Shown here piece after piece: positions 32,022 through 41,774 of a stretch of DNA of 64,000 bases. Every line of letters begins with the position of its first letter. Positions within the stretch are counted from its first letter, which is position 1. This DNA is from Hydrangea macrophylla (Eukaryota; Streptophyta; Magnoliopsida; Cornales; Hydrangeaceae). The stretch covers positions 3,618,501 to 3,682,500 of the forward strand of contig CM066988.1 in assembly GCA_033977485.1 (NCBI GenBank), read 5' to 3'. The notes under the pieces were generated by a model, which worked only from the letters and a program-made list of their open reading frames with translations, ran no database searches and was not told the DNA's origin. The position numbers were made by a program, and so were the translations under genes.

Positions 32022-33521
32022 TGTAGACACCCCATTTTTTTGGCTATCAGATTTAGGAGACCCATAGCTTGGTGGTTCATAATGATCGTAAAAGACTCAA
32101 AAGGACTCTTGGAAGTCAGCTCTATCTCTCGGAATGCTCAAAATGACAAAAATGCCCCTGAAAGCTCAGAAGCTCCCAGATTTGGGCCAAAAGTTTTGGA
32201 AACATACTACGTCATAAGAAAAGCGATAAAATGAGTTTTTAAATAAAATCGGATGAAATCGTCAGCTCCCAGAGACCCCCGGAAGTTTCCGAAAAGTCCC
32301 TGTTGATCGGTTTGACCAAGGTTTGACCAGAGTTTGACCAAGTTTGACCAAGTTTGACCAAAATCGTCCGAATTTACCGAAATCATTCTAAATCATGAGA
32401 AAAGTATTAAAACGAGTTTCAAAAGAAAATCGAGCGAAAACGTCAGCTCTTGGGAACTCCCGGAGATTTCCAAATCTTCCCGGGAATCCCAGGTTTGACC
32501 AGTTTGACCAAAATTTGACTTTGGAACCGGGGAGCCGAAATAATTTTCAAACATTTTTCATGGATACTAGAGGTCAATATCTTTCCAACGGTATATCGCA
32601 CATAATTTTCGGATTTAAAACGAATTTATTTTGAATTTTCGAAGGCGAAAAAGGCGATCAAATCGGCTTTTATCGCAAATACCGCAAAACTTGTCAAAGA
32701 AACCTATCCCTGAACTATTTGTTATGTAAATTAGACTCCATTACCTTTCCAACGGTATATCACAACCTCAATTTGGAGTTCGTATGCATTTTCTGTGAAT
32801 TTCGGATGAAATAACGCCTTTTCGTGAATACCGGAACCTCAGGGGGCCTAAACAGCATTATCTGGACGAAGGAGGAGTAGTGCCACCGCGGCACTGGCCC
32901 AGTGCCGCCGTGACACTCCCCTCCAGAATAGTATATTTTTGTAATTTTTCTTGGGGGTTCATTTTGATTAATTGAAAACCAAAACGACGTAGTTTTATGA
33001 TTTCAGATGTTTGGGACCAATGGGAATACTTCTAAAACCCCAAAACCACCCCAAGTTGGCCTATTTAAACCCCCTATTGCTCTTCATTTTGGGGGAGTCA
33101 AATGAAAGCATAGAAAAAGTTTGGGAGAGAAAGTTGTAGAGATAAGGTAGAATAGAGAGAAAAGAAGCTTCCTTCTTTGATTTTCAAAACAAAAGTGGGT
33201 TCTAAACTTTGTTTTTACTTCATTACTCTCATTTACTTCAACATTCAATACACCCAACCACCATTTTAGTGAGCATTTAAGAGAGTGGAAGCTTCTTCCA
33301 TGTCCAATGTCATTATATATGAGTGAAACACCAAACTACAAGTTCTATACATCATGAATATCATCTATTGATTGCTAACTATTTGCTTGCTTGTTTATAT
33401 AATGTTCATCTCTCCTCATCTCATTTCTTTTTGATTTTCTTTATTTACTTACAAGTTCATCATCATCTAAACGATGACATGAAGTTTGGGGTGAGTGAAT
33501 CCTTATGGATAGTAGCTCTTG
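32022..33521 (+). repeat. LTR2, 3'-truncated
   Basis: Matches LTR1 from its first base but ends inside it, after AGTAGCTCTTGACC, where LTR1 and LTR3 continue TCAAAAAC. The lost part is about 1.75 kb. Confidence 0.92.
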
Positions 33522-33596
33522 ACCGTGGACTATTGGGGGGAGTCACGGACTTGCGGGTAGTGGCAGGAAAAATACTTGCTCAACCGGGAGATCGCT
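33522..33596 (+). repeat. Second copy of the 5' host flank inside the element complex
   Basis: 75 bp nearly identical to 21229-21302, including the terminal TCGCT target site. One extra G in the G run and one A/T change are seen. The junction with LTR2 shares ACC with both parents. Confidence 0.92.
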
Positions 33597-36500
33597 TGTA
33601 GTCACCCCATTTTGTCGGCTATCAGATTTAGGAGACCCATGGATTGGTGGTTCACAATGATCGTAAAAGACTCAAAAGGACTCTTGGAAGTCAGCTCTAT
33701 CTCTCGGAATGCTCAGAATGACCAAAATGCACCTGAAAGCTCAGAAGCTCCCAGATTTGGACCAAAAGTTCTGGAAACATACTACGTCGTAAGAAAAGTG
33801 ATAAAATTAGATTTTAAGTAAAATCGGATGAAATCGTCAGCTCCCAGAGACCCCCGGAAGTTCCCGGAAAGTCCCCGTTGATCGGTTTGACCAAGGTTTG
33901 ACAAGGTTTGACCATGTTTGACCAAAATTGTCCGAATTTACCGAAATCATTCTAAATCATGAGAAAAGTATTAAAATGAGTTTCAAAAGAAAATCGAGCG
34001 AAAACGTCAGCTCTTGGGAACTCCTGGAGATTTCCAGAACTTCCCGGGAATCCCAGGTTTGACCGGTTTGACCAAAATTTTACTTTGAAAGAGGGGCGCC
34101 GAAACAATTTTCAAACATTTTTCATGGATACTAAAGGTCAATAGCTTTCCAACGGTATATTGCACATAATTTTCGGATTTAAAACGAATTTATTTTGAAT
34201 TTTCGAAGGCGAAAAAGGCGATCAAATCGGCTTTTATCGCAAATACCGCAAAACTTGTCAAAGAGACCTTTCCCTGAACTATTTTTTTTATGTAAAGTAG
34301 ACTCCATTACCTTTCCAACGGTATATCACAACCTCAATTTGAAGTTCCTATGCATTTTCTGTGAATTTCGGATGAAATAGCGCCTTTTCGCGAATACTGG
34401 AACCTCATGGGGCCTAAACAGCATTATCTGGACGAAGGAGGAGCAGTGCCGCCGCGGCACTGGCCCAGTGCCGCCGTGACACTCCCCTCCAGAACAGTAT
34501 ATTTTTGTAATTTTTCTTGGGGGTTCATTTTGATTAATTGAAAACCAAAACGACGTAGTTTTATGATTTCAGATGTTTGGGACCAATGGGAATACTTCTA
34601 AAACCCCAAAACCACCCCAAGTTGGCCTATTTAAACCCCCTATTGCTCTTCATTTTGGGGGAGTCAAATGAAAGCTTAGAAAAAGTTTGGGAGAGAAAGT
34701 TGTAGAGATAAGGTAGAATAGAGAGAAAAGAAGCTTCCTTCTTTGATTTTCAAAACAAAAGTGAGTTCTAAACTTTGTTTTTACTTCATTACTCTCATTT
34801 ACTTCAACATTCAATACACCCAACCACCATTTTAGTGAGCATTTAAGAGAGTGGAAGCTTCTTCCATGTCTAATGTCATTACATATGAGTGAAACACCAA
34901 ACTACAAGTTCTATACATCATGAATATCATCTATTGATTGCTAACTATTTGCTTGCTTGTTTATATAATGTTCATCTCTCCTCATCTCATTTCTTTTTGA
35001 TTTTCTTTATTTACTTACAAGTCCATCATCATCTAAACGATGACATGAAGTTTGGGGTGAGTGAATCCTTATGGATAGTAGCTCTTGACCTCAAAAACGT
35101 GTTTGATAGATGATGATCATAACTTCAATACCTCCAAGGTATTCTTGAAGTTATGCTCAAAATAAAATCAATCTCTCCAACAATCTTGGAGGTTCTTGAT
35201 GATGAGTTTGAGGTTGGTATTTCAAGTGGCTATAACCTACATTGGATATTGAAAATATGCTTTCAAAACATCTACTTCAAAACCCCTCTCAATCCCTCTC
35301 ATTTTAAGCTCAAGAAAGAAAACCTTGTTTTCCCCAAAAATTTTCAAAACAGTGAGTCAAAACAGTGAGTAATCTGAGTTCAAAGATTTTTCTAGAACTC
35401 AATACTCAACATATGGATGCAAGGCCACTTGGAAAGTCTTCCTAACTCATTGGAGACCACCCATGATTTTTGGTTTGACTTGGAAGTACTTGAAAATGGT
35501 CCATTTGGACCCAAACATTCCTTCCAGGCATTCTGCCTCTACTGTCACAGCAGCTTAGCCAACTTCCAACTTCTTTTTCAGAAAACCTTTCCAAAAGGGG
35601 TGGTCCCAACTTATTTTTTCCTTAAACTTCAATGTCTTAGGGAACGTTCTGTATAAAATGGGCCCCTAGATCATTTGTTTTCAGTTTCTAAGATTTTTTA
35701 ACATTTCAGTCGACAGTACGGACTCTGTTTCTGAGTGACCTTCATTGTTTATATGATTTCTCTCAATCTGTGATAGTTATTGGAGATTGGTTTTTTGGGT
35801 AGTGTTTTAGACACAATAAGGAAGATCTCCATAAAACTTAATGCACTGAAAACATTCCTAACCCCTCTTTTCAATTTGCAAAAGATCTAGTTACTGTTCT
35901 GTCCACTATTCACAACAAGCACATTTTAACTTTCATTATTTGATTTGATGCCTATATGCATTCCAAATTAGTTCATATCTTAGGAAGTAGTTCATACTAC
36001 ATTTGTACATATCCCATGATTATTTCATTCATTCATTCATACACATTTTAGACTTCTAAGTCATTCTAGAAATCCATGTACACAAAACACACTACAAACT
36101 TTGCACATTTTAGATACATACAATGCATTCATGCAAGATTTGGGGTTTTTGTAACTCTTAATCTAAGAAGATTATAAGGAATGAACTCGATCACACGTTC
36201 ATGCTTCCCCTTGATCTAATCATCCTTTCTCATCCGTCCCGGGGATTGAGAGGTCTTCTTTTTTCAAAGAATAACATGCATCACACTAGCTTGCTAAGCA
36301 CACTTTGATTTCTTTGTTTATTTGTTTCAAGAACAATTCATATCCCCCTTTAGATTAAGGAAACTTAATTACTTGATACATGATTAGACGATTTTTCTTA
36401 GGTTTATTTGGGTGATCTTTCACTTTACATTGCATGATATTTGGCTTAGATCTTATGAATGATATCTTATCTTTAGATCTTCCATTTTAAATTTTCATTA

Positions 36501-36848
36501 TGTGATGTAATATACTATCATAGTATTAATTGTTGAACCATACATAGTATAAGATGATTATTTGGATGCTAATTGAAGCCCGTCCAAAGACGGGGCGAGT
36601 TGAGGGTGTTTTAGTCGTGACAAAGGCTCCTTCCTCTCTCGTACCAAAACCCCGGACCAAGTTCTTTGGTTATGAAGGGCCGGTTCCCTTATCCGCTTGG
36701 GTGAGTCAAATTAGGTTTCTTGGTTCCTTAAAAACCAAGTGGCGACTCTGTATCTGTTTTCAACAGACCTACCATTTTCTCTCTCTTTTCAAATCAAACA
36801 ATTTCAAACCTAAAAGGCGGGCCCCCTCCCAAAATGCCGGTGTCCACA
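33597..36848 (+). repeat. LTR3, full length (3.25 kb)
   Basis: Starts TGTAGTCACC (one change from LTR1) and ends GTGTCCACA. It is flanked by TCGCT on both sides (33592-33596, 36849-36853), as a solo LTR would be. Confidence 0.92.
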
Positions 36849-36853
36849 TCGCT

Positions 36854-37856
36854 ATACTTGTTTTAAAATAAATTTAGACACTGATATGTCATCTGTATGC
36901 TTGATTGATATCTCTCACTAAGCATATAGCTTATATATTGTAGTGGTTATTGAATAACCATTTCAGGTGAGCACGACAGCGAGAAACCGTGAGTTGGGAA
37001 TCGTTGAGTCGAGAAGAGTTGTGCATCCTTGCAATCCATGCTTATAGTGTGTTGTGATCAGATCTTATAATACGGGTTCAAATCGAGTTTGTAAGACTTA
37101 TGTTTAGTTTGAACTAGAACTTGTAGTTTGTGTTAGTTTTCTGTTAAATGGCCTGAGACGCATGTAAATGTTGTAATCTTCCATGGAATCATGTTAGAAC
37201 CTTTCATGCTTACGTTTATATAGTTTGGAATATGTTTGGATGAGAGTATGGGTTTAAAAACACGTTTTGGTTTGATTGGTAAGAGTTGGGAATGTTAAGT
37301 GTAGTAGCACTTGTACACCTTGTGAAAATGTTTAGAACCATGTTAGAATCTCTTTGGAATGGTTTTGAAAGATTCCATGAGGTTTCGTTTGATTTTGGTA
37401 ATGTTTTGAACTTATAGAGCAGGGGAAAACTGGTGTAAAATTCTGATTTGCAGAGTCTGGATCGATCTGGTCTGATTCAGATCGATCTGTAGCATCTCGA
37501 GAAACTTTGGAATTGAATATGCCAAAATCGAATCGATCCACCATTTTTGAGGATAGATTCGCATATGTTTTTCTAGCCTGGCGACCTTTACGAAAACAGA
37601 CATACATAACTCTTTTTTAGAAAATTTGCTATCGTGTGCCGTTTTTTGCATTGGAACCCAGACTCGAAGTGCTATCTATTAATATAATTAAAATTTGACC
37701 ATATTTCAAAAATACCATTTTGCACTTATGCTTTGTTTGACCTATACAAAGATGTTATTTTTGTGTGTTTGTCTTCTTTTACATTCTTAACTTGGGGTCA
37801 AGCCTTGTTGCATATTCAAACGACTTAACCCGCTTGTGGCGGGTTGGGGTATTACA
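36854..37856 (-). repeat. Right part of the interrupted older LTR
   Basis: Continues the host LTR after the Tat insertion and ends with the outer LTR boundary (TGTAATACCCC on the minus strand). The small ORFs at 37332-37651 are not recognisable. Confidence 0.45.
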
Positions 37857-38427
37857 TATGTCCATTTGGTCCGTTGAGCCTACTGACCAGTTCTTGATTC
37901 GTGAAGGACTTTGAGTTCACAAAGAACTGGTGTGGGAAGACTGAAGGGTTGATAAATGGCCATTGAAGCTTTTGGGAAACGACCTGGCCCAACGAGGAAA
38001 GACAGTAAAATATGCTAGGCATGGGAAACAGACTGATCACATGGGGGTTCTCACTTCGGCCATCACACCATCAGATCAACCAAAGCAAGTGCATAATGTG
38101 TTCGAGCTAAATAATTATACGTCATTAACTGATTTTAGTAACAAGGAAGGCCATTGATATTTTCAAAAACACAGGGGAGGTCATTGATATAATGACATAC
38201 ATCAGGGGAGGTCAATGATATTTACCCTAAAAAATTATGAAATAAATTTGGAAGCATTACTCTTATAGCAAGCCCCATATATAAATTATAGAAATTCAGG
38301 CGAAAATTCTTAGAAGTATCTACCAAGAGTTTAATGCCCAATTATTTTTTAGTTGGTTAAAAAGTCCCTCAACAAAAATTTCACTCATATTCATTTACAG
38401 CCTAATAATATTTCACTTTATTGTACT
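37857..38427. other. Unassigned spacer
   Basis: No gene recognised. A short direct repeat CAGGGGAGGTCA(T/A)TGATAT occurs near 38170 and 38205. Confidence 0.45.
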
Positions 38428-38435
38428 TATGTACG

Positions 38436-39412
38436 TAGAGGTGTCAATTGGGTTGGGTTGGCCCTGCCCTGCCCGAGCCTGGCCTGCTTTTTTTGGGCCA
38501 AAAGCTCGGCCCGACCCGAGCCGAGGCTCGGACCGCTAGGCCTTGTCCGTTACCACAAGTCCAGGGGGGACACCCCCTTTAATGTCCACGGGCCAAACGG
38601 CCCGTGGCTCGCTTGGCCCGTCCAGCCTGGCCCTAATTTTTCAGGGCTTGGGCAAAGATATTGGCCCGTTCAAGCGGGCTTGGGCAACAATTTTAGGCCC
38701 GATCAATTTTAGGGCCAGGTTTGGACAAAGCAAATGAGGCCCGCTTTGGCCCGGCCCGGCCCAAATATTAGTAAAATATATTTATTTTTTGTATTTTCTA
38801 TTATATAATATATAATTTTACATAAGATATTCAATGTATATGTATTATCACAAGAGTTTTTATTGAATTTTTGTGAATAATGTGTCTTAATAATCATTCA
38901 AAACATTATTTATGGTATTTTTTTTTTAGTTCAAGTTTTTAAAAATATAAAATAAAAAATAGCAATAGGCCGGCCCGCGGGCCAAGCTTGGGATTTTAGT
39001 GGTTGGTGCTGTGCCGAGCTTGGGAAACCAATTGTAGGCCCGCCACGGGCTGGGCTAGGCGTGGACAAAGGTACTTACCCTTAGTAAAGAGTGCAAGCCC
39101 GGCCCGAGCCCGGCCCGGCCCATGGCCACGCCTACCCGACCCCCTAGCAAGCCCGAAGGCCTGGTTCGAAGCCCAATTTTTCTAGTGTTTTGATTTTTTT
39201 AACACTAAAAATTACGAAAAAGGTGAAGCCTGGCCCGGTCCTAAGCCCGGCCCTAGTAGGCCCGGGCTACCGGTCCGGGGCAGACACCCCTCCTCCCCTC
39301 CTAAGCCCGGCTCATCCCCGCCCGATGTTACGTGGAGCCCGAACCTGCCCGGCCTAAAAGCCCAATTAGGCCCGCTTTGACCGAGCCCAGCCCGGCCCGA
39401 TTGACATCTCTA
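38436..39412. mobile_element. hAT-type non-autonomous element rich in GGCCCGGCC, 977 bp
   Basis: An exact 8-bp duplication, TATGTACG, lies at 38428-38435 and 39413-39420. Ends are TAGAGGTGTCAAT and, reverse-complemented, TAGAGATGTCAAT. The interior has many GGCCCG/CGGGCC motifs in both halves around an AT-rich centre. No transposase; the ORFs are GC-repeat artefacts. Confidence 0.88.
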
Positions 39413-39420
39413 TATGTACG

Positions 39421-39923
39421 AAGCACTTTTCTATAATAAGGAATCTTATTTGTCTTTTAACACTAAAACAACCTATAATTAAAACACTGAGCAAAGTGGC
39501 ATACTTGGAGAAGACAAATTTAAAAAATCATGAAAAAGAAGGGGCCCACAGCCAAAGGCCCTTAGATCTAAACAGATCCTAACAAAAATTCACACGTGTT
39601 TTCCTTAACCCCATAAGTCATTTTGTACTTGTTTTTCGTCAAAAATACCATTTTATCTATTTGTCCATCTAAATTTGTCATTTCTCAAACATATAATATT
39701 ATGTGTTTATAACAGATAAAATCGCTGAACAACTAACTAAAAAATTCAATTTTTTTTCTTCTTTAGAATTTCATCACATATGGAACTTGTTTTAAAGATA
39801 TCGATTTCACGATTCCAAAATTAGAAATTTTAGGAAAAAAGAGTTTGATATATTGGAAGTAATGGAATTTTAAATTCAAAGTTTCACTAATAGGACATAG
39901 CATAACTAACACTGAATGGGTAA
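39421..39923. other. Unassigned AT-rich spacer
   Basis: No ORF or repeat that I can support. Confidence 0.5.
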
Positions 39924-40080
39924 CCAAATCCCTTATAGCCCAGTGGTAGGCGAACCAAGATAGGGGGTGTTCTACCCCCTTGGTCTTGGGTTCGAGACTT
40001 TACATGGATAAATACAAGGGATTTGGACAGGTCCTTTGGCCTCCCTAAGGGAGGTCAGACCCCAAGGGTTGTGTAAGCTA
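39924..40080 (+). mobile_element. tRNA-derived SINE head
   Basis: A box TAGCCCAGTGGTAGG (39936-39950) and B box GGGTTCGAGAC (about 39988-39998). An 11-bp inverted pair, CCAAATCCCTT (39924-39934) and AAGGGATTTGG (40016-40026), encloses both boxes like an enlarged acceptor stem. Too divergent and long to be a working tRNA. Confidence 0.55.
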
Positions 40081-40312
40081 GTTGGATGGATGGATTTCTA
40101 GATGACAATGTTAAACTTGGTGTGGGTTCAGATCCTATCGCTAGCTTGCCTAGCTCCATGATTTAGCTGGTGCGTGTGTTGTGGGGTTGGTGCTCGTGCC
40201 CGGGGTATGCCCCCTTTTCTACTTCAATAAAGACGACAATAGGTACTGATCCCGAAGTCACGGAGGACAAGCTAGGGGATTTGTCCTCATATTCAAAAAA
40301 AGGGGGTAAAAA
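40076..40312 (+). repeat. Dispersed SINE-like repeat, copy 1
   Basis: Shares about 230 bp with 40556-40775: GTGTGGGTTCA, CGCTAGCTTG, TGGTGCGTGTGTT, GTGCTCGTGCCCGGGG, AATAGGTACTGAT, GGAGGACAAGCT and GGGGATTTGTC, then an A-rich tail. A weak B-box-like GGGTTCAGATCC suggests a tRNA-related origin. Confidence 0.5.
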
Positions 40313-40364
40313 TGACTGAAAATAAGAAGAAAAAAAGGTGACAATGACACTAACAACAATGCTA

Positions 40365-40481
40365 GGGGCACTAACAAATTTCACTAACACTCACTCCCAC
40401 ACTCTATCTCTCTCGGTGGGCCCCACAGTGCCACTAAGAGAGAGGTAGAGTGTGAGTGTTAGTGAAATTTGTTAGTGCCCC
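40365..40481. mobile_element. Near-perfect hairpin, 117 bp (foldback MITE or small-RNA precursor)
   Basis: Arms GGGGCACTAACAAATTTCAC... and its complement ...GTGAAATTTGTTAGTGCCCC continue as paired CACTC(A)C...ACACTCTA(T/C)CTCTCT for nearly 50 bp each, with a loop of about 20 bases. No clear target duplication. Confidence 0.65.
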
Positions 40482-40555
40482 AAATATTACTCATGACACT
40501 AATTGGTACAAAAAAAAAAGTAGGGAATGAACTTAGCTAAAAGTAGCAACTAAGT

Positions 40556-40775
40556 GGTACTAGTTGGAGGATAGATCTCAAGATGGATAGTGTCCAATTT
40601 GGTGTGAGTTCATATCCTACCGCTAGCTTGTCTCCTGGTGCGTGTGTTATGGGGTCAGTGCTCGTGCCCGGGGTTTGGCCCCTTTTCTTTTCCGATAAGA
40701 CAATAATAGGTACTGATACCGAAATCAGGGAGGACAAGCTGGGGGATTTGTCATTTGTATTCGAAAAAAAAATGA
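40556..40775 (+). repeat. Dispersed SINE-like repeat, copy 2
   Basis: Second copy of the repeat at 40076-40312, same orientation, ending in an A-rich tail near 40775. Confidence 0.5.
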
Positions 40776-40800
40776 CGGATATTACGAAGAAAAAAAAAGT

Positions 40801-41571
40801 GGGGTAATTTTATCTGCACCCCACCTGTTTTACTCTCTAGACCCACCATTTAATAAAAAATTTATATTATAATTTTACCCTTGTACAAAGTGACACGGAA
40901 GGACGAATTAATTAAACTCATCCTCCACCTCTAGAACCACCATCGCTGCCAGTGCAACCTCTGACCACCATGGTTGGATGTTTGTAATTGTGATTAATTT
41001 TGATGCAGAATTTGGTAAATCTGAGACAGTGTCCCAAATCATCTACTATATACCCCTTTTTTCATACTTTGATTCTTTCAATTTAATCCTTATTCAACTG
41101 CTTGATTACCTACTCAACCAATTTTGATGAGTGTCAAATTTAATGATGAAGTGATGGCAGAATGTGTAAATTAACATTTGAATGTGTATGGTATGTGTGT
41201 AAATATTATATATATATGGATTACAATCCATGCCACCACAACCTCCACATGCTCCAAAGTCCAAATCCACGGTCGCAACACCACTCCTCAATATCTTTGG
41301 AGACGGTGAAAACCATATTCTTTTTGTATAATTGGACTACTAACCACTTGAAATCAACCATATGGGCTGAGTTGAATTAGGGGCGGCTGTGGGTGGAGAG
41401 TGGTCGGTGTATAAAGTAGGAAGAAAGAAAGATTACTTTTTTTTAGGTTAGGGTTATTATTGGAATGGTGGTGGTGTAGATAGTAAATTGTTATATTTAA
41501 AACTCAAGTGGTGGATGTACTGAATAGGTGGGTGTGGAGAGTAGAAAATGTGGGTACGGATAAAATTTCCT
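40801..41571. mobile_element. TIR element of about 770 bp, type uncertain
   Basis: The left end (GGGGTAATTTTATCTGCACCCC, then TTTTACTCTCTAGACCCACC) is inverted relative to the right end (GGGTGTGGAGAGTAGAAAA...GGATAAAATTTCC). The arms are about 45 bp with visible mismatches. Long TIRs suggest a Mutator-like element, but no target duplication is clear. Confidence 0.5.
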
Positions 41572-41774
41572 AAAAAAATGACAATGACACTAATTGGTAC
41601 TAAAAAAAAAGTAGAGAATGATCTTAAGCTAAAATACCAAAATTTTAGATTTTCGCTATACCAACTCATTTTGAGATATTTCTCCCCAAAATCCCAAAAA
41701 GAAAAATAAGAGTACAAAACAAAACAAGCCACCTCACTATAGGAATTTCATATTGCATTAAATTTTGGGAAAGA

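Larger units (their letters stand above)
21303..36848 (+). mobile_element. Non-autonomous Tat/Ogre-like gypsy retrotransposon with three LTR copies, 15.5 kb
   Basis: LTR1 21303-24584, interior 24585-32021, truncated LTR2 32022-33521, a second copy of the 5' host flank 33522-33596, and full LTR3 33597-36848. TCGCT flanks the whole. The primer site TGGCGACTCTGCTGGGGA is the tRNA-Arg type typical of Ogre/Tat. The interior encodes only a broken gag; protease, reverse transcriptase, RNase H and integrase are absent, replaced by 4.6 kb of repeat-rich noncoding DNA. A stretch of about 540 bp compared by eye between LTR1 and LTR3 shows roughly eight differences, so it is fairly young. Confidence 0.92.
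21094..37856 (-). mobile_element. Probable gypsy solo LTR interrupted by the Tat element
   Basis: On the minus strand, DNA starting at 37856 reads TGTAATACCCCAACCCG, a typical gypsy LTR start. Removing 21303-36848 plus one TCGCT joins 21094-21302 to 36854-37856, giving about 1.2 kb. The other end is taken at TGAGCATGC (21094) because TATG flanks both sides (21090-21093, 37857-37860). The left edge is the weakest part of the call. No coding region or primer site is attached, so it is a solo or truncated LTR. Confidence 0.4.

Noticed and set aside
39936..39998. Functional tRNA gene
   Set aside because: A and B boxes are present, but spacing, oversized stem and loss of the T-arm pairing fit a SINE rather than a tRNA.
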